Program-made: the position numbers and the translations under genes
Assembly (NCBI GenBank): GCA_947630635.1
Contig: CANRIJ010000034.1
Location: 1-13,053 of the forward strand
Source of the DNA: an uncultured Spirochaetaceae bacterium
GTDB taxonomy: Bacteria; Spirochaetota; Spirochaetia; Sphaerochaetales; Sphaerochaetaceae
DNA length: 13,053 nt
Direction of reading: 5' to 3'
The notes under the pieces: generated by a model
What the model saw: the letters and a program-made list of their open reading frames with translations, nothing else
What the model was told of the DNA's origin: nothing
Databases searched by the model: none
Shown: piece after piece, positions 1 to 7,119 of the stretch
How the letters are laid out: every line of letters starts with the position of its first letter
How positions within the stretch are numbered: position 1 is the first letter of the stretch

Positions 1-569
1 AATATAAAGTTCTTTGTCGTAATCTCATTCCTGAATGATTTTCCAATCTGGGCTATGCCAAATGGAATCTTAACCCTTGAAGACTGAAGCACATTCTTAA
101 AATCGACATAGATGCCCTGCGCAGTCTCTGGCCTTAGATATACTACAGAAGCCGCATCCTTATTTGCCCCAATATGAGACTCGAACATCAAATTGAAGTT
201 TCTGGGCTCAGTAAAAGATCCCTTATTGCCACAAACCGGGCATGGAGCGTTAAGGTCAATCTGATCTGATCTGAATCTGCTTTTACAGACCTTGCAGTCA
301 ACCATTGGGTCGCTGAAGTTAGATACGTGACCAGAGGCCTCCCAGACTCTCGGGTGCATCAAAATGGATGCGTCCAGCCCGACTATATCATCATGAAGCT
401 GGGTCATCTCCTTCCACCAGAAGTCTCTGATGTTATTCTTGAGCTCTACTCCCATTGGACCATAGTCGTATGCGCCATTGAGTCCACCATAGATCTCAGA
501 TGACTGGAATATAAAGCCTCTTCTTCTGCAAAGCGATATAAGCTTATCCATTGTTACTGTATCAGGCAT
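1..569 (-). CDS. glyQS: Glycyl-tRNA synthetase, alpha2 type (N-terminal 189 residues; gene runs off the left edge)
   Basis: Charges tRNA-Gly with glycine in the cytoplasm. The reading frame starts at ATG 569-567 and stays open to the window edge. Its N-terminus carries the catalytic-domain signature GAYDYGPMGVELKNN (residues 32-46), typical of single-chain class II GlyRS rather than the GlyQ/GlyS tetramer. Four cysteines in two CxxC pairs (C92, C95, C110, C113) form the usual zinc-binding insertion. RPETAQGIY (146-154) and FRNEIT (179-184) are the class II active-site motifs around motif 2. The start is supported by AAGGAG seven bases upstream. It overlaps the gltX stop by eight bases (ATGCCTGA), so the two synthetases are probably translationally coupled on one mRNA. 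The C-terminal part, including motif 3 and the anticodon-binding domain, lies outside the window. Confidence 0.95.
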   Translation of the reverse strand, partial: MPDTVTMDKLISLCRRRGFIFQSSEIYGGLNGAYDYGPMGVELKNNIRDFWWKEMTQLHDDIVGLDASILMHPRVWEASGHVSNFSDPMVDCKVCKSRFRSDQIDLNAPCPVCGNKGSFTEPRNFNLMFESHIGANKDAASVVYLRPETAQGIYVDFKNVLQSSRVKIPFGIAQIGKSFRNEITTKNFI

Positions 570-2049
570 TCTCTTTCTCCTTCATAAACTCTATGCTTCT
601 CTTTGCTCTTCTCTCAGCCTCATCAAGTCCGAGTATTTCAATTGAATCAAACAAGGGCAATGATACCTTTGAGTTGGTTATTGCGACTCTAAGCGGCTGA
701 AAGACTCCATTTACCTTTAAAGAGAGCTCCTGAGCAAGCTTTACGAGGCTATTCTCGATATCCTCGCTTCCCTCTCCCCTCTTCAGCGAAGAAAAGAGAA
801 TCTCAGAGCCTCTCTCAAGAGCCTCTAGGCTACTCTTTAGATCCGCACCCTTGGATATATACATCTCGACATCCTCAGGGGGCCTATCCTCAAAGACAAA
901 AGATGAGAGCTCTACAATATCTTTTAGAGTCTTCATTCTCTCCTTTGCTGGAGGAATGAGAAGCTTTAGCACTCTCATCTCCTCCTCAGTGGGATCACTA
1001 TGAATATAGCCCTTATCAACCAAGTAGGGCTTAACAAGAGAGAATAACTCATCATCGCTCTTTGATCTTATATACATGCCGTTAAACCATTCGAGCTTTT
1101 TGTAATCAAAGACTCCGGGAGACTTATGTATTCCCTCAAGGGTAAAGCACTTCTCAAGCTCTTCTTTTGAGAAGAACTCCGTGGACCCATCAAGAGACCA
1201 TCCGACAAGAGTCACATAATTAATCAGAGCCTCAGCTAGGTATCCATCATTTCTGAACTCTCTGACACTTGTAGATCCATGCCTCTTAGAGAGCTTTTGT
1301 CCATCCTTTCCCATAACCATTGGAAGATGGCAGTAGATTGGAGGCTCCCAGCCAAATGCCTCATAGAGTATTACATGCAGTGGCCCAGTTGGTATCCACT
1401 CCTGAGCCCTCATTACATGGGTTATCCCCATCAAATGGTCATCGATTACGTTTGCAAGATGGTATGTTGGAAAGCCATCGCTCTTTAGGAGAATCGGGTC
1501 TGGAGAGATATCTCTGTTCTTGCGAGTTATATCACCCATTAGAAGATCGTGCACTGTGGTCTTGCCCTCTGTCGGGACCTTAAGCCTGATTACTGGCTTA
1601 ATGCCCTTTCCCTCTAGCTCTGCTCTCTCTTCCTCACTCAGATTAAGGCAGTGCCTATCATAGCCCTGATACTCGCTTTTTGTCCTCTGCTGCTCCTCTC
1701 TCAAAGCCTCAAGACGCTCTGGAGTGCAATAGCAATAGTAGGCTTTTCCCATATCAACAAGCTTCTTGGCATAGTCTTGGTAGATCTTATAGCGCTCTGA
1801 TTGGATATAGGGACCAAACTCCCCGCCAACAACAGGCCCCTCATCCCATTTGATGCCAAGCCAAGAGAGAGTCGAATACAAATCCTCAAGAGACTCATCA
1901 GAGTATCGCTCCCTATCAGTATCCTCAACTCTCAAGATGAATTTTCCGTGCGAAGCCTTTGCAAAGAAATAGTTATAAAGGGCAGTTCTGACTCCACCTA
2001 TGTGCTGTAGCCCAGTAGGAGAAGGAGCATAGCGAACACGTACTTCCAT
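562..2049 (-). CDS. gltX: Glutamyl-tRNA synthetase (GluRS)
   Basis: Class I synthetase that attaches glutamate to tRNA-Glu; 495 residues, normal length for the family. VRYAPSPTGLQHIGG near the N-terminus holds the HIGH motif (HIGG, about residues 16-19), and KLSKRHG (about 252-258) is the KMSKS equivalent. A CxC pair near residues 106-108 with YDRHC at 130-134 resembles the GluRS zinc ribbon. The C-terminal anticodon-binding domain is complete. I place the start at ATG 2049, because GGAGAG lies just upstream; an in-frame TTG at 2064 would add five residues but has no ribosome binding site. The hydrolase gene ends 59 bases upstream, with no terminator between them. The sequence does not show whether the enzyme is discriminating or also charges tRNA-Gln. 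Confidence 0.97.
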   Translation of the reverse strand: MEVRVRYAPSPTGLQHIGGVRTALYNYFFAKASHGKFILRVEDTDRERYSDESLEDLYSTLSWLGIKWDEGPVVGGEFGPYIQSERYKIYQDYAKKLVDMGKAYYCYCTPERLEALREEQQRTKSEYQGYDRHCLNLSEEERAELEGKGIKPVIRLKVPTEGKTTVHDLLMGDITRKNRDISPDPILLKSDGFPTYHLANVIDDHLMGITHVMRAQEWIPTGPLHVILYEAFGWEPPIYCHLPMVMGKDGQKLSKRHGSTSVREFRNDGYLAEALINYVTLVGWSLDGSTEFFSKEELEKCFTLEGIHKSPGVFDYKKLEWFNGMYIRSKSDDELFSLVKPYLVDKGYIHSDPTEEEMRVLKLLIPPAKERMKTLKDIVELSSFVFEDRPPEDVEMYISKGADLKSSLEALERGSEILFSSLKRGEGSEDIENSLVKLAQELSLKVNGVFQPLRVAITNSKVSLPLFDSIEILGLDEAERRAKRSIEFMKEKENA

Positions 2050-2052
2050 AAG

Positions 2053-2058
2053 CTCTCC
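2053..2058 (-). promoter_or_regulatory. Ribosome binding site that decides the gltX start
   Basis: Minus-strand GGAGAG lies three bases before ATG 2049. It would fall inside the coding region if the upstream TTG at 2064 were used, so it argues for the shorter gltX product. Confidence 0.7.
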
Positions 2059-2070
2059 ATTCAAGCGTAA

Positions 2071-2099
2071 AGTTTAATAAAAGCGCATAAAAAGCACAA
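2071..2099 (-). promoter_or_regulatory. Possible weak sigma70-type promoter for gltX-glyQS
   Basis: On the minus strand TTGTGC (2099-2094) and TAAACT (2076-2071) are 17 bases apart, in an AT-rich gap between the hydrolase stop and gltX. Each box matches the consensus only partly (about 3 and 4 of 6). Transcription would begin near 2064, leaving a short leader that carries the GGAGAG site. Because no terminator precedes it, gltX may also be reached by read-through from the genes upstream. Confidence 0.3.
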
Positions 2100-2108
2100 T
2101 GTGAGATT

Positions 2109-2975
2109 CTAGTCCTTCAGAAAATCGACTATTTTCCTTATGGCTTCTTCCTCTGCTTCTTTGTCCTTATCATAGAAAAGATAGTGAGTCGCGTTTTTAA
2201 CCAAATACTCCTCTTTATATCCCTTTTTCTTATCGCGGATTATAAAGTCGCTTATTCTGGTTCCACCAGTTACCTGGTCGCGCCCACATGCGATGGTAAG
2301 CAGTGGCATCTCAAGATCCTGAACGTCTTTTCCACTCTGCATCATGACCTTGTAGAGATTCTTTATCATCTTAGGATAGAGCCATCTCCAATACTCCTCG
2401 CCTAGGTATGGGTCATCGGCGGGAGCATCCTCATAGTACATAACGTACTCAGGGTCGCTTGCCCACTTAAGCGGCCATTTCCTCAAGAAGAGAGAGACGA
2501 AATTCACAATAAATGGCGGGGTGGGCAAATGCCAAGGAGTATCAGTCATCGCAGGAGCTGCAAGGACTACCTTGTGCACCTCAGGAAACTTCTTTGCAGC
2601 TATCACAACTAGCCCCGCTCCCATTGAGTGGCCAATTAAGTCAAGGCTCTTATACCTCGAAAGGAGGTCCCTAGTGGCATTCTCAACTACTTTAATCCAA
2701 TCAGATGCCTTAGACTTCAAGAAGTCCTTTCCTGAGGTTCCATGTCCTGGGAGTCTTGGAACAAAGACATCAAAGCCCTCGCTATACAAATCGCGCGCAG
2801 GTCTCACATTCTCCCCCGGGTAGCCAGAGTAGCCATGGATAATCAAGACTGCCTTATCGCTTTTATTCTCATGTACCAGCTCAAATGACCTTGCAGCCTT
2901 TACCTCTTTCTTCTCGTCGCGATATACACCATCATACCAAGGTTCAAAATCAACATACTTATATGGGATCACCAT
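2109..2975 (-). CDS. Alpha/beta hydrolase, esterase / monoacylglycerol lipase-like
   Basis: A soluble serine hydrolase of 288 residues with the complete alpha/beta-hydrolase set: the HG oxyanion motif in LIIHGYSGYPGEN, the nucleophile elbow GHSMG in LIGHSMGAG, an acid residue in CGRDQVTGG, and the catalytic His in NATHYLFYDKD. The spacing and short lid (WHLPTPPF region) resemble carboxylesterases and monoacylglycerol lipases; the substrate cannot be told. No signal peptide is visible, so it should be cytoplasmic. I choose ATG 2975, which has AGGAGG four bases upstream, rather than the in-frame GTG at 3014, which lies within the upstream gene and has no site. Its start overlaps the stop of the LuxR-type gene by seven bases (ATGGTGA), indicating coupled translation and a shared transcript. 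Confidence 0.9.
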   Translation of the reverse strand: MVIPYKYVDFEPWYDGVYRDEKKEVKAARSFELVHENKSDKAVLIIHGYSGYPGENVRPARDLYSEGFDVFVPRLPGHGTSGKDFLKSKASDWIKVVENATRDLLSRYKSLDLIGHSMGAGLVVIAAKKFPEVHKVVLAAPAMTDTPWHLPTPPFIVNFVSLFLRKWPLKWASDPEYVMYYEDAPADDPYLGEEYWRWLYPKMIKNLYKVMMQSGKDVQDLEMPLLTIACGRDQVTGGTRISDFIIRDKKKGYKEEYLVKNATHYLFYDKDKEAEEEAIRKIVDFLKD

Positions 2976-3904
2976 CTTGCCTCCTCTAGGAGATTCAATA
3001 GGTCTATTCTGCACCTTACGTTTGTCTTATCAAAGATATTGGCTATGTGATTTGATACGGTATTGAAGGAAATTCCAAGCTCTTGGGCTATCTCCTTATT
3101 CGTATAGCCCTCTTTGATGAGTGAGACTATCTCAATTTCCCGCTGAGTGAGATGGTATCTCTCGTAGCGCTCTCTTTTTACACCTTCATCGTCTCTACTG
3201 GGTTTTTGAGAATCATCGGCCTCTTCATTTTTTGTATTTACCGCAACACAGAGAAATACCAAAAAGGCCACAGAATACAAAATGGCATAGATCGGAAGAA
3301 AGAGGCTCTGCACCTCAGGAAAAATCATAGAGAACAAAAAAAGAGGAAATATGGAGCATGATATTACAATGAGTGTAATAGAGACTGCCTTTACTCTCCT
3401 ATTTGATATATTGCCGAAGTTTATGATCATAACCATGACAACGTAGAAAATAGAGAGCGCTCCAAAGCCATAGATAAGCTTCTCCAATACGACAGTTGAG
3501 AGTTCAGAGTCACTTAATATATAGCGGAAGATCATAAAGAAGAGTGCTGACAGAAAATAGAAAGAGCCATTGATTATTACAACTATTTTCTCTGAGAGCG
3601 GCATTGGCCTTGCGATAACCCAATTGGAGAAGAAGCAGAGAAATACGCATAGAAACGACGAATCCAAATAAAAAAAGGCCTCAAATATCAGACTCAGCAC
3701 AAAACGCGGAGTTCCTGTGTATACAAGAGAGGAATACTCTTGGAGGGCAAAGAGAAGCGCAAGGCCCAAGAGAGAGGAAAGAAGCACTATAAACCAAGCA
3801 GTCCACTTTATCTTCAGCTTTATGTGAAGCGCTATCGATAGAGAGAGATCCATCGATATTATCGATATTGCAAATAAAGAAAGAAGAAGCGGAATAGTTG
3901 CCAT
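2969..3904 (-). CDS. Membrane-anchored LuxR-family transcription regulator (seven predicted TM helices plus C-terminal HTH)
   Basis: 311 residues. The first 222 or so are strongly hydrophobic and divide into about seven membrane spans (near 3-26, 34-55, 68-95, 106-127, 140-162, 173-195, 199-222). A charged linker (224-249) follows, then a LuxR/GerE helix-turn-helix (about 251-308) with the family pattern LTQREIEIVSLIKEGYTNKEIA and the recognition-helix segment SFNTVSNHIANIF. This suggests a one-component regulator that senses a membrane or extracellular signal and binds DNA from the membrane; no phosphoreceiver domain is present. ATG 3904 follows the preceding stop directly (TAAATG, zero gap), and only a weak GAAG site is seen, so reinitiation is likely. 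It lies between the RloB-like gene and the hydrolase. Target promoters are unknown; autoregulation of the operon is a reasonable guess. Confidence 0.88.
   Translation of the reverse strand: MATIPLLLSLFAISIISMDLSLSIALHIKLKIKWTAWFIVLLSSLLGLALLFALQEYSSLVYTGTPRFVLSLIFEAFFYLDSSFLCVFLCFFSNWVIARPMPLSEKIVVIINGSFYFLSALFFMIFRYILSDSELSTVVLEKLIYGFGALSIFYVVMVMIINFGNISNRRVKAVSITLIVISCSIFPLFLFSMIFPEVQSLFLPIYAILYSVAFLVFLCVAVNTKNEEADDSQKPSRDDEGVKRERYERYHLTQREIEIVSLIKEGYTNKEIAQELGISFNTVSNHIANIFDKTNVRCRIDLLNLLEEARW
2980..2985 (-). promoter_or_regulatory. Ribosome binding site that decides the hydrolase start
   Basis: Minus-strand AGGAGG sits four bases before ATG 2975, inside the last codons of the LuxR-type gene. 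It favours this ATG over the GTG at 3014 and supports translational coupling. Confidence 0.75.
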
Positions 3905-4519
3905 TTAGAGCTTCTTCGCCTGAGACATGTCGCCCTTGCCAAGTATTCTCTTTATATCAACCAGGAACTCAGGAAGGCTCGTGGCCCTGTAGCCATATCG
4001 GTCAAGAGACTCATCATTGAGCCTCTCTGCGTTCCTCTCTGCCTCAAGGAGCCTTGGGTAGATTCTCTGATTGAGGTCTTTGCCCTTTCCATTTAAATAT
4101 AAAAGGGTCTCCTCAAGTCCATCGTAGAGCTCATAGGCCCTCTCTTGAATATTCTCACCTGCCTTGGGAACCTCGTTGAAAAGAACAAAATAGAGAGAGA
4201 ATGAAGGCACAAAGTACAAGAGGCCAACACTCTTTTTCTCAGCGTACTCTACTGCGCTATCTATCTCATCGGTATTCAGACCTGCCTCAAGTGCACCCAT
4301 AACTGCGTAAACAGCCTGATATTTGCCTCTTATTCTCTCTCTTGCGGCATAGTCTATAAAGGCCTTCCAATCAAGGTCCTTATCGGGAGTGTTGATGCTC
4401 ATCGTCGAATATCTCAAATCCTTTCGCATCTGATTGAAGTAGACACCTTCAAAGGCGCTATGAGTAACAATTAGGAGAGCCTGGGCCCCCTCGATTCTCT
4501 CTTTCTTTCTTCCTACCAT
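3905..4519 (-). CDS. RloB-like protein with degenerate TOPRIM-type active site
   Basis: 204 residues. The overall pattern fits the RloB family, the partner of RloA-type ATPases found in restriction loci and related to TOPRIM nuclease effectors. The N-terminal strand IVTHSAFEGVYF (17-28) sits where RloB has a CEGxxTE-type motif. QAVYAVMGALE (68-78) sits where a VFDRDE-type DxD is expected, and VPSFSLYFVLF (104-114) matches NPCFELWLLLHF. The C-terminal YLNGKGKDLN (141-150) and the helix with AERNAERLN (160-168) also fit. The hydrophobic framework is kept but the polar catalytic positions are not (T19/H20 near the Glu motif, G75 and L77 for the two Asp, S108 for Glu). It is therefore predicted to be inactive as a nuclease. 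ATG 4519 has GGAGGT five bases upstream, inside the end of the ATPase gene, one base after its stop. The family call rests on remembered motifs; moderate certainty. Confidence 0.68.
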   Translation of the reverse strand: MVGRKKERIEGAQALLIVTHSAFEGVYFNQMRKDLRYSTMSINTPDKDLDWKAFIDYAARERIRGKYQAVYAVMGALEAGLNTDEIDSAVEYAEKKSVGLLYFVPSFSLYFVLFNEVPKAGENIQERAYELYDGLEETLLYLNGKGKDLNQRIYPRLLEAERNAERLNDESLDRYGYRATSLPEFLVDIKRILGKGDMSQAKKL

Positions 4520-4520
4520 A

Positions 4521-5759
4521 TCAGACCTCCGTGAAATAGAATTCGCTTGTTATTGGAAGCGCTCCATAGACACCTTGCCTATATCTTTCATAGGCATTGG
4601 ATCTTCTGCTTCCCTTATTGAAATCAGCGAGCGAATAGTACTCAGTTGCACCATCGCTTCCCTTTTGGGCAAAGTAGATGGAATCCTTTCTCAAGAGCCC
4701 CTCCTCAAGAAGCGATGGATTGCAGTCAACAACAATAAGCTGGCTCAACTTGTCATGTTTCTGGAATATGTCTACAAGGTGAGTGAGAACACTCGGATGC
4801 AAGAGCTGCCCGAAATCATCTGCGACGATAGTCTTTTCCGTCCTAAAGGCCTCAAAGAATGATACAGAGAGAAGAATCAGCCTCCTTAAAGACAGCGACT
4901 CTCTCATAAAGAGCTGGCTATATGCCTCGCTCTGTCCATTGTTTATAAAAGAGTGCGATACTGCAACTGCCTCCTCTCCCTTGTCATTCGATACTACTCT
5001 GAGAGATGAAATATCTGTCACATCAAGAGCCCATAAGAAGGATGAGATGAGCCTTGAAGAGTCCTTATCGCTTTTAAGAGCTCTGATTACCGCCTCTTCT
5101 GCGCCCTTTCCGTAGCCAAGAGGAAGGATATTCAATGTATTGTCAAACCAAGCGTAGACCTCCTTGGCTGTCTCTCCTCCCTTAAGCATAGAGGCCTCTA
5201 AAAATGACCTGGATTGATCGAGCCTAGAGGTGATTCTTCTCTTTTCGCCTCTATAGTTCCTGCCAAATCTATAAGTATATAGGCCGTCATCTGACAGCTT
5301 TCGCTCGAACATCAGCTTCTTTGAGCCATTTACTCTGTAAATAAGGGACTCCTCATAGATTTTCTCTGTAGTCGCCTTTACTGTGTAATAGCAAATAACT
5401 GTCGGATCATTCTCATCAGAGAGGCTCCCATTTCTGAGAAGTATCTCAAGGGTTATCTCACTGGGCCTATCCTTTCCATCCGAGTATGCAAAGCCTGCCT
5501 TCTGTAGATATGCCTTAAGGGGATTTCTCCCCTCCTTCTCCGCATAGAGTATGCCTCTAACAGCCTCAAGGGCCCTTACAAAAGAGCTCTTTCCAGCGCC
5601 ATTTGGACCTATTATGGCAACACTCTTCAATACTCTTATTCCAAAGGCAGGCTCCATAACCTTATCTTTGTCATAGAACCTATCCTTAACAGCCATCAGA
5701 TTGACTGTCTGTGAATCCTTAACAGATCTGAAGTTCTTGATTGTCATCGAAAGAAGCAT
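4521..5759 (-). CDS. AAA15/RloA-like ATP-binding protein with altered catalytic motifs
   Basis: 412 residues of the SMC/OLD-like ABC-ATPase group (AAA15, AbiLi/RloA-type). The N-terminus MTIKNFRSVKD is the usual first strand and GPNGAGKSS (51-59) is an intact Walker A. Later motifs align in order but are altered. ESLSLRRL (287-294) replaces the ESxGTKRL signature. IVADDFGQLLHP (311-322) replaces VIDExDSSLHP, with Asp for the catalytic Glu and Gly in the D-loop. LIVVDCNPSLL (341-351) replaces LIFTTHNTxLL, with Cys for the switch His. The C-terminal RYRQGVYGALP (392-402) is the family's RYLxGRYGAIP tail, so the protein is complete. ATP binding is plausible; normal hydrolysis is doubtful. ATG 5759 has GAGGAG seven bases upstream and a good promoter before it. 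It is the first gene of the operon with the RloB-like partner. Confidence 0.85.
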   Translation of the reverse strand: MLLSMTIKNFRSVKDSQTVNLMAVKDRFYDKDKVMEPAFGIRVLKSVAIIGPNGAGKSSFVRALEAVRGILYAEKEGRNPLKAYLQKAGFAYSDGKDRPSEITLEILLRNGSLSDENDPTVICYYTVKATTEKIYEESLIYRVNGSKKLMFERKLSDDGLYTYRFGRNYRGEKRRITSRLDQSRSFLEASMLKGGETAKEVYAWFDNTLNILPLGYGKGAEEAVIRALKSDKDSSRLISSFLWALDVTDISSLRVVSNDKGEEAVAVSHSFINNGQSEAYSQLFMRESLSLRRLILLSVSFFEAFRTEKTIVADDFGQLLHPSVLTHLVDIFQKHDKLSQLIVVDCNPSLLEEGLLRKDSIYFAQKGSDGATEYYSLADFNKGSRRSNAYERYRQGVYGALPITSEFYFTEV

Positions 5760-5809
5760 CTGAAAACTCCTCTTTGCTGCGCTTACACAAAGGCAGAATA
5801 CAAAATGAG

Positions 5810-5838
5810 ATTATATTTGACTTTAAGGCGTCACTCAA
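5810..5838 (-). promoter_or_regulatory. Sigma70-type promoter of the ATPase/RloB-like operon
   Basis: On the minus strand TTGAGT (5838-5833) is separated by exactly 17 bases from a perfect TATAAT (5815-5810). Transcription should begin near 5803, giving a leader of about 40 bases before ATG 5759. The -35 box overlaps the far end of the terminator of the preceding lipoprotein unit. Confidence 0.72.
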
Positions 5839-5839
5839 T

Positions 5840-5873
5840 AAAAAGGCAAAATAGAGAGGGGCCTAAGCCCCTC
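5840..5873 (-). terminator. Rho-independent terminator after the lipoprotein gene
   Basis: The minus strand has a GAGGGGC / GCCCCTC stem around a TTAG loop (5873-5856), starting eight bases after the lipoprotein stop. A T-rich but interrupted tail runs to about 5840. It separates this unit from the ATPase/RloB-like operon. Confidence 0.8.
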
Positions 5874-5880
5874 ATCGACT

Positions 5881-7119
5881 CTAGTTCAAAAGACTATCGT
5901 AAAGCGAGTTTTGATTTGACTGACTTATAGCAGGAGGAGCCTGAGTGCCATTTATCTGGTTCTCTGCAGCCTCTGTCTGGGCCTCCATTGTCTGAAGCCT
6001 ATTATAGAGGCGCCCTACATCTGGGTTTCCAGAGGCCCTATAGACCTCCTCGCTGAGCTCAATAGCCTTCTTCATCTCTCCAGTTGCAGCATATATAAGA
6101 GATGCATTATAGCCAGAAGGAACATGCTTATCAGTCTTCCATGCGTCCAAGAAGAGAGAGAGTGCATAGGAAAGGTTGCCCTTCTCTGCGCTCTTATAAG
6201 CCTCATCGAGAGACTTGATCTTAGGGCTGTTTTTCATGAAATTGAGAGATGTCGTAACCGTTGATGGCAAGAATGCGTCCTTTATCTTGCTGTTAAAGCC
6301 ATTGATCATGCTTCTGAACATGTATTTGATATCATGTCCAAGAGATGGGTAGTAAGGATTGAAATCATCTACCCACTTAGCACTGTCTGAGTAGGTCTTA
6401 GTAGCAATAATCTGGTTGTTCTTTGTATCAATAACGGTAAGCGTATAGGTTATGGAAACATCTCTATGGACATAGTAGTCAAAGTCTATTCCGCCCCAGA
6501 TTCCCCCTGGAGTAAATGACGGATAGTAGACTCCACCATAGCTCATACCACCTGTATAGCCCCATCCTCCAATTCCATATACATCGTTATATAGCGAATA
6601 GAAATCGGGGTTATTCATTCCGTAGGGACCTGGATCAAAGTAGTCATATCCCTCTGGGACTGCCCAAATATACTCGTTGACGCTCATATTGTTGATTCTC
6701 GGAATTATTACTGCATCATAGCCCTTATCGCTCAGGGACTTGGAGATGCTGTTTCCAATGAGAGTTCCATTATTGATTATGGCATCCGTCTGGCTCGGAG
6801 AGAGAATATTGTAGTAATTAGATCCTCCAAGGTCACTCAAAAGCTGATTTGTGGCATAGTCTGCAACTTCCTTCGGAAGATTGTTATTATACGATGACGC
6901 AATCGATATCCATGAGGCAAACGGATTCATAAATGGAATATAGTTGTTGTAGCTCAGTCGTCCGTTATATGGAACGGTAGAGGCAATTGCAAGATTCCTG
7001 TATGCGCTCATATTAATCTCGCTTGGCTTCATATAGGAGACCCTTACAGATGTAGAGCATCCTGCAATCAGAATAACAGACAGCAAAACAAGAGCTATTG
7101 AAAAAAGCGATTTTCTCAT
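5881..7119 (-). CDS. Lipoprotein with a CsgG/LpoB-like N-terminal region, a Gly/Tyr-rich insert and TPR-like C-terminus
   Basis: 412 residues. MRKSLFSIALVLLSVILIAG followed by Cys21 is a clear lipoprotein signal peptide, so the protein should be lipid-anchored outside the cytoplasmic membrane. The N-terminal half (KPSEINMSAYRNLAIAS, then DAVIIPRI and a SITYTLTVIDTKNNQII strand set) recalls CsgG/LpoB-like lipoproteins that begin with a 'roots' motif; this is an inference from pattern only. Residues about 155-215 form a Gly/Tyr/Pro-rich insert. Residues about 303-376 contain helix pairs resembling one or two TPR units (EKGNLSYALSLFLDAW, ATGEMKKAIELSEEVY), and the tail is Gln/Asn-rich. ATG 7119 has AAGGAG seven bases upstream; an in-frame TTG at 7125 is less suitable. 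Its start overlaps the preceding gene's stop (ATGA). No specific function can be assigned. Confidence 0.85.
   Translation of the reverse strand: MRKSLFSIALVLLSVILIAGCSTSVRVSYMKPSEINMSAYRNLAIASTVPYNGRLSYNNYIPFMNPFASWISIASSYNNNLPKEVADYATNQLLSDLGGSNYYNILSPSQTDAIINNGTLIGNSISKSLSDKGYDAVIIPRINNMSVNEYIWAVPEGYDYFDPGPYGMNNPDFYSLYNDVYGIGGWGYTGGMSYGGVYYPSFTPGGIWGGIDFDYYVHRDVSITYTLTVIDTKNNQIIATKTYSDSAKWVDDFNPYYPSLGHDIKYMFRSMINGFNSKIKDAFLPSTVTTSLNFMKNSPKIKSLDEAYKSAEKGNLSYALSLFLDAWKTDKHVPSGYNASLIYAATGEMKKAIELSEEVYRASGNPDVGRLYNRLQTMEAQTEAAENQINGTQAPPAISQSNQNSLYDSLLN

Noticed and set aside
2050..2108. Terminator between the hydrolase and gltX
   Set aside because: No inverted repeat followed by T-rich sequence can be formed on the minus strand there.
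2521..2823. Long opposite-strand open frames within the hydrolase and elsewhere (for example 11844-12224 minus strand)
   Set aside because: They are shadows of strong coding frames, without ribosome sites, motifs or sensible composition.
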